Assembly: GCF_000308715.1 (NCBI RefSeq)
Contig: NZ_BAGH01000008.1
Coordinates: forward strand, 1-35,341
Reading direction: 5' to 3'
DNA from: Nocardia tenerifensis NBRC 101015
Lineage (GTDB): Bacteria > Actinomycetota > Actinomycetes > Mycobacteriales > Mycobacteriaceae
DNA length: 35,341 nucleotides
Made by a program: the position numbers and the translations under genes. The notes under the pieces were generated by a model, which was given only the letters and a program-made list of their open reading frames with translations, was not told where the DNA came from and ran no database searches. Of the stretch, positions 6,918 through 20,730 are shown piece after piece; position 1 is the stretch's first letter, and the number at the start of each line of letters is the position of its first letter.

Positions 6918-7952
6918 ATGCGTTTCGGCAGGGCGGCCGCGCCGATGAGTACGAAATCGGACCGGCGAGGCGCACCTCGTGGTTGGCGTAATCGAATTCT
7001 GGCTGTCGGTGCCGCTGCGCTGGCGCTACCGATCGCCGCGGGCGTGGCGGCCCCGATCGCCACCGCCGCGCCGGTGCACGCACCGGTGTTGCGTGCTCCC
7101 GCAGGCGGATTCGAAGACCTGATGGTCCCGTCCAGCATGGGCCCGATCAAGGTCCAGGTGCAGTGGGCGGCGCGCGGCGGCAACGCGGCGCTCTACCTCC
7201 TCGACGGACTGCGGGCGCGCGACGACCGCAACGCCTGGTCGTTCGAGACGAACGCGCTGCAGCAGTTCGCGAACGACAACATCACCCTGGTCATGCCGGT
7301 CGGCGGCCAGTCCAGCTTCTACACGGACTGGTACCAGCCGAGCAACCTGAACGGCCAGAAGATCACCTACAAGTGGGAGACCTTCCTCAGCAAGGAACTC
7401 CCCGCCTTCCTCGAGGGCTACGGCGTCTCCCGCACCAACAACGCGGTGGCCGGCCTCTCGATGGGCGGCAGCGGCGCGCTGGCGCTCGCCGCGTACCACC
7501 GCGACCAGTTCAAGTACGCCGCGTCGTACTCGGGCTACCTGAACATCTCCGCGCCGGGCATGCGTGAGGCCATCCGCATCGCCATGCTGGACGCGGGCAA
7601 GTACAACGTCGACTCCATGGCCGCGCCGTGGAGCCCGGCCTGGCTGCGGATGGACCCGTTCGTGTTCGCGCCGCAGCTCAAGGGCCTGCCGATGTACATC
7701 TCGGCGGCCAGCGGCCTGCCGGGTCAGTTCGACCAGCCGAACTCGGCGGTCGGCGTGTTCAACACCGGCAACGCGATGGCGCTCGAGGCGCTCTCGCTGG
7801 TGAACACCCGCGCGTTCCAGGCTCGCCTGGCCTCGCTCGGCATCCCGGCCACCTTCGACTTCCCGGCCCAGGGCACCCACTCCTGGAAGTACTGGGAGGG
7901 CGAGCTCTTCAAGTCCCGCAACGGCATCCTGGACGCCCTCGGCGCCTGGTGA
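6918..7952 (+). CDS. Secreted mycolyltransferase, antigen 85 family, copy 3 (short-loop type)
   Basis: 344 aa from the ATG at 6918, which has GAGAG and AGGA upstream and begins MR like copies 1 and 2. An ATG nine codons in (6945) is an alternative. The signal peptide has R21-R24 and a hydrophobic 27-44, with likely cleavage near ATA-AP (~50). The triad is S181 in GLSMGG, E290 in ALEAL and H321 in GTHSW, and the THSWKYW wording is closest to classical Ag85. SSFYTDWY (132-139) is separated from YKWETFL (151-157) by only 11 residues, so there is no Ser/Gly insert and no disulfide loop. No cysteine is present. It ends ILDALGAW, not the copy 1/2 tail, and is followed by a strong terminator. Confidence 0.94.
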   Translation: MRFGRAAAPMSTKSDRRGAPRGWRNRILAVGAAALALPIAAGVAAPIATAAPVHAPVLRAPAGGFEDLMVPSSMGPIKVQVQWAARGGNAALYLLDGLRARDDRNAWSFETNALQQFANDNITLVMPVGGQSSFYTDWYQPSNLNGQKITYKWETFLSKELPAFLEGYGVSRTNNAVAGLSMGGSGALALAAYHRDQFKYAASYSGYLNISAPGMREAIRIAMLDAGKYNVDSMAAPWSPAWLRMDPFVFAPQLKGLPMYISAASGLPGQFDQPNSAVGVFNTGNAMALEALSLVNTRAFQARLASLGIPATFDFPAQGTHSWKYWEGELFKSRNGILDALGAW

Positions 7953-7967
7953 TCACCGATTGACCAC

Positions 7968-8010
7968 GACTCAGGCCGTGCCCCACGGGGTACGGCCTGA
8001 GTCGCGTTTT
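7968..8010 (+). terminator. Rho-independent terminator after mycolyltransferase copy 3
   Basis: A perfect 12-bp stem, GACTCAGGCCGT (7968-7979) with ACGGCCTGAGTC (7992-8003), encloses a smaller CCC/GGG hairpin and is followed by GCGTTTT. It separates copy 3 from the LGFP-bearing copy 4. Confidence 0.92.
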
Positions 8011-8080
8011 GGGACAGGCGGTTTTCTTATCGCGCGTGTCCTCCCCGGAACGCGGCGCGGACCGGAGTAGAAAAGCTCTT

Positions 8081-9952
8081 GTGGCAAGGATTCGGCGCGG
8101 CAGATGGGGGAGACGCGAGCGTCGGGGCGTTCGCCCGGCTCGCGGGCGATTAATGCTGCTCGCCACCGCGATGGTGGTGCCCCTGGCCGCAGGTCTCGCA
8201 CCCGCGTACGCGCAACCGGCCCCCGCGCCCGAGGCGCTCGCCCCGGCGACAGTGCAGAAGGTGATCTGGCTGACCGACCGCCGGGTCGCGCTGTGGATCA
8301 ACTCGCCGTCCATGGCGACCCCGATCCAGGTGCAGCTGCTGCTGGCCAGAGACTGGAACACCCGGCCCGACGCACGCTTTCCGCTGCTATATCTGCTCGA
8401 CGGCCTGCGCGCCACCGACGACGAGAGCGGCTGGACCAAGGACGCGGGCGCCATCGACTTCTTCTCCGACAAGAACGTCACCGTCGTCCTGCCGATCGGC
8501 GGCCAGTCCAGCTTCTACTCCGACTGGATCCAGCCGAACAACGGCAAGAACTACAAGTGGGAAACCTTCCTGACCAAGGAGCTGCCGCCGCTGCTCGAGG
8601 GCGCCTGGCGGGCCACGGATGTCCGTGGGATGGAAGGACTTTCGATGGGCGGCACGGCCGCCATGTTCCTGGCCGCGCGCAATCCGGGCTTCGCCAAGTA
8701 CGCCGCCTCCTACTCCGGCTTCCTCACCACCACCACGCTCGGCATGCCGCAGGCCATCCAGTTCGCCATGCGCGACGCGGGCGGCTACGACGTCGGCGCC
8801 ATGTGGGGCCCGCCGACCAGCCCCGAGTGGGCCGCGCACGACCCGTACACGCAGGCGGACAAGCTGAAGGGCGTCAGCCTCTACGTGTCCAGCGGCAGCG
8901 GCGCGACCGGCCCGTTCGACCAGGCCTCGGGCATCCCCGGTGTCAGCACCAACTACGCGGGCATGGGGCTCGAGATCCTGTCGCGGCTCACCTCACAGAA
9001 CTTCGTCAGCAAGCTCGGCAGGCTGGCCATTCCGGCACAGGTGAACTACCGTCCGTCCGGCACCCATACGTGGCCCTACTGGGACTTCGAGATGCGGCAG
9101 TCCTGGAATCAGGCCGCCTCCGCGCTCGGCGTCGACCCCGGCAAGGGCCCCTGCACCACCGGCGGCCAGATCGCCACGGTGGCCGCCGCGAACAACTGGC
9201 TGGGCGACTGCCTCTCCGCCGAGTACCCCGTGGCCGGCGGCGTGGCCCAGGACTTCCGGTCCGGCCGTGTCTATTTCGCGCCCGGCATCGGCGCGCACCC
9301 GGTGGGCGGCATGATCGGCGGCGGATACCAGGCCGCGCAAGGCGCCGCGGGTCCGCTCGGCCTGCCGACCGGCGACGAGCGCGGCCTGCCGGACGGCAAG
9401 GGCCGCATGCAAACCTTCCAGAACGGCTCGCTTTACTGGACTCCGCAGACCGGCGCACAGGTCGTGCGCGGCGCGATCCTCGACGAGTGGGGCAGGCAGG
9501 GCTACGAGGGCGGCCCCGCCGGTTACCCCGTCGGACCCGAGGTCAAGACACCGGTCCGCGACGGCGCCGTGCAGTCCTTCGAGAACGGCCCGTTCTACTA
9601 CAGCCCCCAGGCCGGCGTGCACCGCGTCCAAGGCATGATCCTCGGCAAGTACGCCGAACTGGGTTACGAGAACAGTTGGCTGGGCTTCCCCGTCGCCGAG
9701 GAGCAGCCCAGCAAGGACATGGGCCGCTACAGCCGCTTCGAAGGCGGCAACGTCTACTGGAGCCCCCTGTCCAGCACCTGGACCGTCCGCAACGGCCCCA
9801 TCATGGACGCCTGGCAGACCGCCGGCTACGAAAACGGCAAACTCGGCTACCCCATCAGCGACGAGTTCCCCATCCCCGGCGGCGTCCAACAGAACTTCCA
9901 AACCGGCTTCGTAGTCATCAAGGACGGCAAACCAGAAGTCCATGCCCTCTAG
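8081..9952 (+). CDS. Mycolyltransferase with C-terminal LGFP repeats, copy 4 (Cmt1-like)
   Basis: 623 aa from the GTG at 8081 (GGAG ~14 nt upstream; an in-frame TTG at 8009 lies inside the previous terminator and an ATG at 8153 would lose the basic n-region). An arginine-rich start precedes a hydrophobic signal ending near AYA. The Ag85-type domain has S188 in GLSMGG, E298 in GLEIL and H329 in GTHTWPYW, with the shortest loop of the four copies between SSFYSDW and YKWETFL. After ~residue 370 come about five LGFP-type repeats of ~53 aa (LGLP, AGYP, LGFP and LGYP cores with YWSP/YYSP strands). In Corynebacterium the Cmt1/PS1 mycolyltransferase carries such repeats, thought to anchor the protein to the cell wall. 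The only two cysteines lie at the domain junction. Confidence 0.93.
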   Translation: MARIRRGRWGRRERRGVRPARGRLMLLATAMVVPLAAGLAPAYAQPAPAPEALAPATVQKVIWLTDRRVALWINSPSMATPIQVQLLLARDWNTRPDARFPLLYLLDGLRATDDESGWTKDAGAIDFFSDKNVTVVLPIGGQSSFYSDWIQPNNGKNYKWETFLTKELPPLLEGAWRATDVRGMEGLSMGGTAAMFLAARNPGFAKYAASYSGFLTTTTLGMPQAIQFAMRDAGGYDVGAMWGPPTSPEWAAHDPYTQADKLKGVSLYVSSGSGATGPFDQASGIPGVSTNYAGMGLEILSRLTSQNFVSKLGRLAIPAQVNYRPSGTHTWPYWDFEMRQSWNQAASALGVDPGKGPCTTGGQIATVAAANNWLGDCLSAEYPVAGGVAQDFRSGRVYFAPGIGAHPVGGMIGGGYQAAQGAAGPLGLPTGDERGLPDGKGRMQTFQNGSLYWTPQTGAQVVRGAILDEWGRQGYEGGPAGYPVGPEVKTPVRDGAVQSFENGPFYYSPQAGVHRVQGMILGKYAELGYENSWLGFPVAEEQPSKDMGRYSRFEGGNVYWSPLSSTWTVRNGPIMDAWQTAGYENGKLGYPISDEFPIPGGVQQNFQTGFVVIKDGKPEVHAL

Positions 9953-10053
9953 CTGTTCGGGTCTAGTAGTTTGACCGCCACACGCACTGGCTAACACAAA
10001 CCGGAACACATCCACTCCACTCACCCCAACGGAGCGAGTCTTACGAGCGACCC

Positions 10054-10148
10054 GTTCGTGGCCCGTCTCGCGTCCGAGCGGTCGAAGCGCATGCGCCGCA
10101 GGCGCGAGTCTCGACCGCTCGGACGCGAGACACCCGGGGGCCACGAAC
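10054..10148. repeat. Large two-tier inverted repeat
   Basis: Inner arms 10065-10085 and 10111-10131 are perfectly complementary over 21 bp. Outer arms 10054-10064 and 10138-10148 are perfectly complementary over 11 bp, interrupted by a 6-nt bulge on the right side (10132-10137). The 25-nt centre holds a further palindrome, GCGCATGCGC (10087-10096), and a nested GCGCC/GGCGC pair. It lies 102 nt after the copy 4 stop. It may act as a terminator, although no T tract follows, or be a member of a dispersed palindromic repeat family. Confidence 0.85.
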
Positions 10149-10178
10149 ACGCCGCGGCCACGCGGCCAATAACACAGC

Positions 10179-10184
10179 TATGTT
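10179..10184 (+). promoter_or_regulatory. Candidate -10 element for the lipoprotein gene
   Basis: TATGTT fits TANNNT and lies 45 nt upstream of the ATG at 10230, downstream of the large inverted repeat. A G-run/C-run pair just after it (about 10185-10200) could form a small hairpin in the leader. Weak call. Confidence 0.3.
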
Positions 10185-10229
10185 GGGGGGCGACCTCCCC
10201 CGTTTGCGAACAGATCGAGGACAGAATTC

Positions 10230-10766
10230 ATGCAGAGGACCCGTGGCAAGGTATTCGGCGTTGTCGTGGCGATCGCCGCGACCGGCCTGCTCGCCGCCTG
10301 TGGCGGTAACGACTCGACCGCGTCGAGCACGCCGACGCTGACCCGCACCACGGCGGCGACGCAGCCGCCCGCCTCGTCCACCACCAGCGCCGATACCGGG
10401 CAGCAGGCGCCGGCTCCGGCGCCGCAGCCCGAGCAGTCGCCCGCCGAGACGGTGGCGCCCGAGCGTCCGCAGCCGGTGCCCGCTGAGTCCGCGCCGCCCG
10501 CGGACACCTCGAAGCTGACCGACAAGGACAAGAAGTACCTCGACGCGCTCAAGCAGCAGGGTGTCACGCCGTCCACCCCGGACATCGCGCTGAGCGTGGC
10601 GAACTACGTCTGCCAGGGCACGGCGTCGGGCGCCTCGGAGCAGGATCTGATGACGTTCGTGACCGCGATGGCGGGCTCGGATCCGTCCTTCGACCCGGCC
10701 AAGATGCCGGTGGAGAAGGCGGGTCAGGCCTACATCACCGCCGCTAAGCAGAACTACTGCAAGTGA
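10230..10766 (+). CDS. DUF732-type lipoprotein
   Basis: 178 aa. A lipoprotein signal is clear: basic M1-K7, hydrophobic 8-20 and lipobox L21-A-A-C24. A low-complexity Thr/Pro/Ala/Gln linker (~28-90) extends the protein from the membrane, and a compact C-terminal domain (~92-178) with YLDAL, ANYVC and a final QNYC resembles the DUF732 family of small secreted actinobacterial proteins. The two cysteines in that domain could form a disulfide. Function is unknown. Its stop overlaps the GTG of the Rv3802c-like gene by 4 nt, so the two are probably translated together and may act together. M. tuberculosis has no lipoprotein gene at this position. Confidence 0.85.
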   Translation: MQRTRGKVFGVVVAIAATGLLAACGGNDSTASSTPTLTRTTAATQPPASSTTSADTGQQAPAPAPQPEQSPAETVAPERPQPVPAESAPPADTSKLTDKDKKYLDALKQQGVTPSTPDIALSVANYVCQGTASGASEQDLMTFVTAMAGSDPSFDPAKMPVEKAGQAYITAAKQNYCK

Positions 10767-11749
10767 ACGCCAGGCGCGGTGCGACGGCTCGCCGGTCCCG
10801 GCCGGTGGGCTGTCTCCTGCTGATCGGGATCCCCGTCCTGATCATCATCGTGGCGCTGCTGCTGTGGTACCTGCTCGCGGGTTTCCTGCGGCAGCCCAAG
10901 CCGGGTCCGAAGCCGCCGAAGGAGCCGACCTCGCAGTCGGCGAGCTGCCCGGACGTGCAGATGATCTCGGTGCCGGGCACCTGGGAGTCCAACAGCAACG
11001 ACGACCCGCACAACCCGACCGCGAACCCGGTGTCGTTGATGCTCAACGTCTCCGGGCCCGTCGGGCAGCAGTTCCCCAAGGAACGTCTGGACGTGTACAC
11101 CGTCCCGTACGTCGCGCAGTTCTCCAATCCGATCGCGATCCCGCCGGACGGCCAGGCGTCGTACAACAACAGCCGGTCCGAGGGCACCCAGCGGATGGTC
11201 GACGCGATGCGGGCGCGCTTCGCCGAGTGTCCGCTGACCACCTACGTGATCGCCGGTTTCTCGCAGGGCGCGGTGATCGCCGGCGACGTGGCCTCGGAGA
11301 TCGGCCAGGGCAAGGGGCCGGTACCCGCGAACAAGGTGCTCGGCGTGACGCTGATCTCGGACGGCAGGCGCACCGGCGACACCGGTCCCGGCCAGCCGGT
11401 CCAGGTCGGCGCGGTGCCGCCCGGGGTCGGCGCGGAGGTCGCGCTGAAGGGCCTCAATGTTCCCGGCATCACCATGACCGGCCCGCGGCCCGGCGGCTTC
11501 GGCGAACTGGCCGAGCGCACCTTCACCATCTGCGCGCAGGGCGACCTGATCTGTGACGCGCCGCGAGAAGCGTTGAGCCCGTGGAACATCATGGGCAGCG
11601 TCGGCGCGCTGGTGCGTGCGGCGGGCAATCCGGTGCACGCGCTGTACAACGGTTTCGTCGTCGACGACAACGGAACCACCTCCACCCAGTGGACCGCCGA
11701 GTGGGCGCGCAAGCTGATCGAGTCGGCGCCCCATCCGCCGCATTCGTGA
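10763..11749 (+). CDS. culp6: Cutinase-like phospholipase/thioesterase (Rv3802c homologue, Culp6)
   Basis: 328 aa from a GTG overlapping the previous stop (GTGA). A single N-terminal helix (~16-40) is an uncleaved anchor or signal, then a proline-rich linker (43-56) leads into a cutinase-fold alpha/beta hydrolase. The nucleophile is S167 in GFSQGA, with D261 and H292 completing the probable triad. Cysteine pairs 62/156 and 257/264 fit the conserved cutinase disulfides. In M. tuberculosis Rv3802c sits between fbpD and fadD32, is essential, and has phospholipase A and thioesterase activity linked to mycolate homeostasis. The position here is equivalent, except that an LLM oxidoreductase gene separates it from fadD32. 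The protein acts outside the membrane. Confidence 0.93.
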   Translation: MNARRGATARRSRPVGCLLLIGIPVLIIIVALLLWYLLAGFLRQPKPGPKPPKEPTSQSASCPDVQMISVPGTWESNSNDDPHNPTANPVSLMLNVSGPVGQQFPKERLDVYTVPYVAQFSNPIAIPPDGQASYNNSRSEGTQRMVDAMRARFAECPLTTYVIAGFSQGAVIAGDVASEIGQGKGPVPANKVLGVTLISDGRRTGDTGPGQPVQVGAVPPGVGAEVALKGLNVPGITMTGPRPGGFGELAERTFTICAQGDLICDAPREALSPWNIMGSVGALVRAAGNPVHALYNGFVVDDNGTTSTQWTAEWARKLIESAPHPPHS

Positions 11750-12008
11750 GTGAGCGAACCCAACGCGCGCCGCGTTCGTCGCGTGACCGAGCCGAGCCCG
11801 GGCGGCGCGGCGTCGTGAGATGTCACAGGCGATGTTTCGGTCGGCACGCAGTCCACCCAGTACTGGTCCGGCAAGGGCGACTCGGGTTGGCCAGGACGCT
11901 GTAAAGTGCCGCAGGTGATCGCGACGCAGGCAACACCGGCACAGTGTTCGCCGGTCAACGTCCTGCACCGTCGCGCCCGAATTTCCTTACAGCCAGGAGC
12001 ATGAGTTC

Positions 12009-13028
12009 ATGACAGAAGCCGCCGCACCAGCCGGTGAGTTGACCGCGCTGGGTACGCCGTTGCGCAGCTTCCGCTTCGCGGCAGCTGGCGAGGGAAATAA
12101 GCAAGAGGGTGGCGCCCGCAAGTTCATCCAGACGGCGCAGCAGGCCGAGGAGTACGGCTTCGACACCTTCGTCGTGCCGGATCACCTCGGCGACCAGATC
12201 GGCCCCATCGCTGCGCTCGGCGCGCTGACCCAGGCCACCGAGAAGATCCGTCTCGGAACGTCGGTGCTGGCCAACGGTTTCCGGCACCCGGTGGTGCTGG
12301 CCAAGGACCTGGCCACCATCGACGTGCTGTCCAAGGGCAGGCTCGAGGTCGGCCTCGGCGCGGGCTGGAAGCAGGACGAGTTCCTCGCCTCCGGCCTGCC
12401 CTACGAGACGCCGGGCGTCCGGCTCGCCAAGCTGGACGAGGCGCTGACCATCCTGGACGTGCTGCTGCGCGGCCAGGAGTGCACCTTCGAGGGCGAGTAC
12501 TACCAGGTTCGTGGGGTCAAGGGCACGCCGAGGCCGAGGCAGGGTCCGCGCCCGCCGATCTGCACCGGCGGCGGCGGCCCGAAGATGCTGCGGCTGGCCG
12601 CCAAGCACGCCGACATCATCTCCGTCGTGCCGGTGACCACCAAGAACGGTAAAGGCCTCTTGTCGGGCATCACCCTGGAGAAGACGATCGAGAAGGTGAA
12701 CCTGATCCGCGAGGCCGCGGGCGACCGGTTCGCCGACATCGAGCTCAACTGGGCGATCACCGCCATCGTCATCACCGACGATCGCGAGAAGACCGCCGAG
12801 ATGGCGCTTTCCGCGATCGAGCGTGGTCTGCACCCGGATCTCGAGGTCGACGTGAAACTCTCGGTCGAGGACATCCTCGCCTCGCCCTACGTGGCGATCG
12901 GCAGCTTCGAGGAAATCGCCGAGCAGATCCGTCGTGTGCGGCAACTCACCTCGATGTCGTATGTCGGGGTGTTTCCCACCCAGATGGACGCGTTCGCCCC
13001 CGTTATTCCCCTGCTGCGAGACGAGTGA
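12009..13028 (+). CDS. LLM-class (probably F420-dependent) oxidoreductase
   Basis: 339 aa bacterial-luciferase-like TIM-barrel protein. The N-terminal half shows the LLM pattern: FDTFVVPDHL, LGTSVLANGFRHP, ATIDVLSKGRLEVGLGAGW and a GGGGPK phosphate-binding-type turn. It resembles the MSMEG_2516-type F420 oxidoreductase subfamily, so F420H2 rather than FMN is the likely cofactor; this rests on family resemblance, not on a visible diagnostic residue. The ATG at 12009 follows AGGAG at 11995-11999. It lies alone between the Rv3802c-like gene and fadD32, an insertion relative to the mycobacterial order. Substrate unknown; a role in lipid or mycolate modification is only a guess from position. Confidence 0.85.
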   Translation: MTEAAAPAGELTALGTPLRSFRFAAAGEGNKQEGGARKFIQTAQQAEEYGFDTFVVPDHLGDQIGPIAALGALTQATEKIRLGTSVLANGFRHPVVLAKDLATIDVLSKGRLEVGLGAGWKQDEFLASGLPYETPGVRLAKLDEALTILDVLLRGQECTFEGEYYQVRGVKGTPRPRQGPRPPICTGGGGPKMLRLAAKHADIISVVPVTTKNGKGLLSGITLEKTIEKVNLIREAAGDRFADIELNWAITAIVITDDREKTAEMALSAIERGLHPDLEVDVKLSVEDILASPYVAIGSFEEIAEQIRRVRQLTSMSYVGVFPTQMDAFAPVIPLLRDE

Positions 13029-13204
13029 GGCTCGCTTCTCTGTAACATGACTCTGGTTTGAGTACATCTAGCCGATAGCGGTCACCGCGCAGACCGCCCA
13101 ATAACTGCAGGCTGACTCGAGCACTTGGAGCCACCCGCGGGCGAAAGCGAGTCGGGGCCTCACAGGTAACCACGGCGTTGTCGCCGTCTTGCTGCGTGTG
13201 CCTC

Positions 13205-13210
13205 GGAGGA
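13205..13210 (+). promoter_or_regulatory. Ribosome binding site deciding the fadD32 start
   Basis: GGAGGA lies 9 nt before the ATG at 13220. It rules out the upstream in-frame start at 13178, which would add 14 non-conserved residues across this Shine-Dalgarno sequence. Confidence 0.8.
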
Positions 13211-13219
13211 GAAGAAGGA

Positions 13220-15133
13220 ATGGAAGAGACTTTCGACGACTACCTGGACGAGACCGGGAACATCCGCATTCCCGAGGATCACACCCTGGTCGATCACGTC
13301 GAGAAGCACACCCGGAACGACGCGAACACCCTGGCGTACCGCTACATCGATTACTCGCGGGAGCGCGATGGCGAGGCTCAGGAGCTGACGTGGCGTGAGT
13401 TCGGTATTCGGCTGCGCGCGGTGGCCGCCCGACTGCAGCAGGTGACCACCCCGGGCGACCGGGTCGCGATCCTCGCGCCGCAGGGCCTGGACTACGTGAT
13501 CTCCTTCTTCGCCGCGATCTACGCGGGCACCATCTCGGTGCCGCTGTTCGACCCGGACGAGCCGGGCCACACCGATCGCCTGCACGCCGTGCTCGCCGAC
13601 TGTGAGCCCGCCGCCATCCTGACCGCGAGCTCGTCGGCGGCCGGGGTGCGGCAGTTCTTCCGGTCGCTGCCCGCGGCGCAGCGCCCGCGCATCATCGCGG
13701 TGGACGCGATCCCGGACAGCGTCGGCGAGGCCTGGGTGCGCCCCGACATCGCCATCGACGACATCGCCTACCTGCAGTACACCTCGGGCTCGACCCGGAC
13801 CCCGGCCGGCGTGGAGATCACCCACCGCGCCGTCGGCACCAACCTGCTGCAGATGGTCGACGCGATCAACCTGGACTGGAACTCGCGCGGCGTCACCTGG
13901 CTGCCGCTGTTCCACGACATGGGCCTGCTGACGGTGATCCTGCCCGCGGTCGGCGGCAAGTACATCACCATCATGTCGCCCAGCGCGTTCGTGCGCAGAC
14001 CGTACCGCTGGATCAAGGAGCTGGCCGCGCAGTCCGACGGCGCCGGAACCTTCGCCGCCGCACCGAATTTCGCGTTCGAGCACGCCGCGGCCCGCGGCCT
14101 GCCGAAGAACGGCGAGTCGCTGGACCTGTCGAACGTGATCGGCCTGATCAACGGCAGCGAGCCGGTCACCACCTCCTCGATGAAGAAGTTCAACGAGGCG
14201 TTCGCGCCCTACGGCCTGCCCAAGACCGCGATCAAGCCCTGCTACGGCATGGCCGAGGCGACGTTGTTCGTCTCCGCGACCAAGGCCGAGGACGAGGCGA
14301 AGGTCACCTACGTCGACCGCAACGAGCTCAACGCCGGTCGCATGGTCAAGGTCGAGCCGGACGCGGAGAACGCCATCGCGCAGGTCTCCTGCGGTTACGT
14401 CGCGCTGTCGCAGTGGGCCGTGATCGTGGATCCGGAGACCGTCGAGGCCGACGGCGGGCACGAGCAGCCCGACGGCCGGGTCGGCGAGATCTGGCTGCAC
14501 GGCAACAACATGGGCATCGGGTACTGGGGCAGGCCGGACGAGACCACGGCGACCTTCCGCAACAAGGTCTCGCACCGGCTGGCCGAGGGCAGCCACGCCG
14601 AGGGCACCGAGCCCGACGCCAACTGGATGCGCACCGGCGACTATGGCGTGTACCTCGACGGCGAGCTATACATCACCGGCCGCGTGAAGGACCTGGTGAT
14701 CGTCGACGGTCGCAACCACTACCCGCAGGATCTCGAGTTCTCCGCGCAGGAGGCCTCGAAGGCGCTTCGCCCCGGCTTCATCGCCGCGTTCTCGGTGCCC
14801 GCGAATCAGCTGCCCGCGCTGGTCTTCGACCAGGGCAGCCACTCGGGCCTGAAGTTCGACGCCGACGACGCCTCCGAGCAGCTGGTGATCGTGGCCGAGC
14901 GTGGCCCCGGCGCGGGCAAGGCCGATCCGCTGCCCATCGCCGACGAGGTGCGCGCCGCGGTGGCGTCGCGTCACGGCGTCACCGTTCGAGACGTTCTGCT
15001 GGTGCCCGCGGGTTCGATCCCGCGTACCTCCAGCGGCAAGATCGCCCGGCGGGCCTGCAAGGCCGCCTACCTAGAGGGAACACTGCGGGGTGGTTACACC
15101 CAGCAGGCGTTCCCCGATGCACCGGAAGAGTAA
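13220..15133 (+). CDS. fadD32: Long-chain fatty-acid AMP ligase FadD32
   Basis: 637 aa, the same length as M. tuberculosis FadD32. It activates the meromycolic chain as an acyl-adenylate and loads it onto the N-terminal ACP of Pks13, encoded next. Adenylating-enzyme motifs are in order: YTSGST (187-192) for phosphate binding, followed by [10 protein letters not shown] rather than the usual PKG wording, typical of FAAL enzymes; WLPLFHDMG; the GYGMAE-like [15 protein letters not shown]; and K607 in [10 protein letters not shown] near the C-terminus. The gene is followed after 125 nt by pks13 and then accD4, the conserved mycolic condensation cluster. No unusual truncation is seen. Confidence 0.97.
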   Translation: MEETFDDYLDETGNIRIPEDHTLVDHVEKHTRNDANTLAYRYIDYSRERDGEAQELTWREFGIRLRAVAARLQQVTTPGDRVAILAPQGLDYVISFFAAIYAGTISVPLFDPDEPGHTDRLHAVLADCEPAAILTASSSAAGVRQFFRSLPAAQRPRIIAVDAIPDSVGEAWVRPDIAIDDIAYLQYTSGSTRTPAGVEITHRAVGTNLLQMVDAINLDWNSRGVTWLPLFHDMGLLTVILPAVGGKYITIMSPSAFVRRPYRWIKELAAQSDGAGTFAAAPNFAFEHAAARGLPKNGESLDLSNVIGLINGSEPVTTSSMKKFNEAFAPYGLPKTAIKPCYGMAEATLFVSATKAEDEAKVTYVDRNELNAGRMVKVEPDAENAIAQVSCGYVALSQWAVIVDPETVEADGGHEQPDGRVGEIWLHGNNMGIGYWGRPDETTATFRNKVSHRLAEGSHAEGTEPDANWMRTGDYGVYLDGELYITGRVKDLVIVDGRNHYPQDLEFSAQEASKALRPGFIAAFSVPANQLPALVFDQGSHSGLKFDADDASEQLVIVAERGPGAGKADPLPIADEVRAAVASRHGVTVRDVLLVPAGSIPRTSSGKIARRACKAAYLEGTLRGGYTQQAFPDAPEE

Positions 15134-15258
15134 CCGCCGACGGGTGGCCTCGGGCAGCCGACATATCGTCCACTGTCCGTCAGGGTGGCACGCCCGTTAC
15201 CGGCCTCGCGCATCCGCGCTCGCGAGCGCTCTACGCAGACAGGTAGCTTGAGGAATTG

Positions 15259-20703
<5,445 letters not shown>

Positions 20704-20730
20704 AGGGGTGCACCTGACGAAAGGGGCGAA

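Noticed and set aside
6619..6948. 109-codon frame in the gap before mycolyltransferase copy 3
   Set aside because: No ribosome binding site, no recognisable motif, and it overlaps the start of copy 3 in another frame.
11750..12008. Possible small gene or terminator between the Rv3802c-like gene and the LLM gene
   Set aside because: Only short GC-rich partial palindromes such as AACGCG/CGCGTT around 11762-11776 are visible. No frame has a start with a ribosome binding site, and no stem is strong enough to call.
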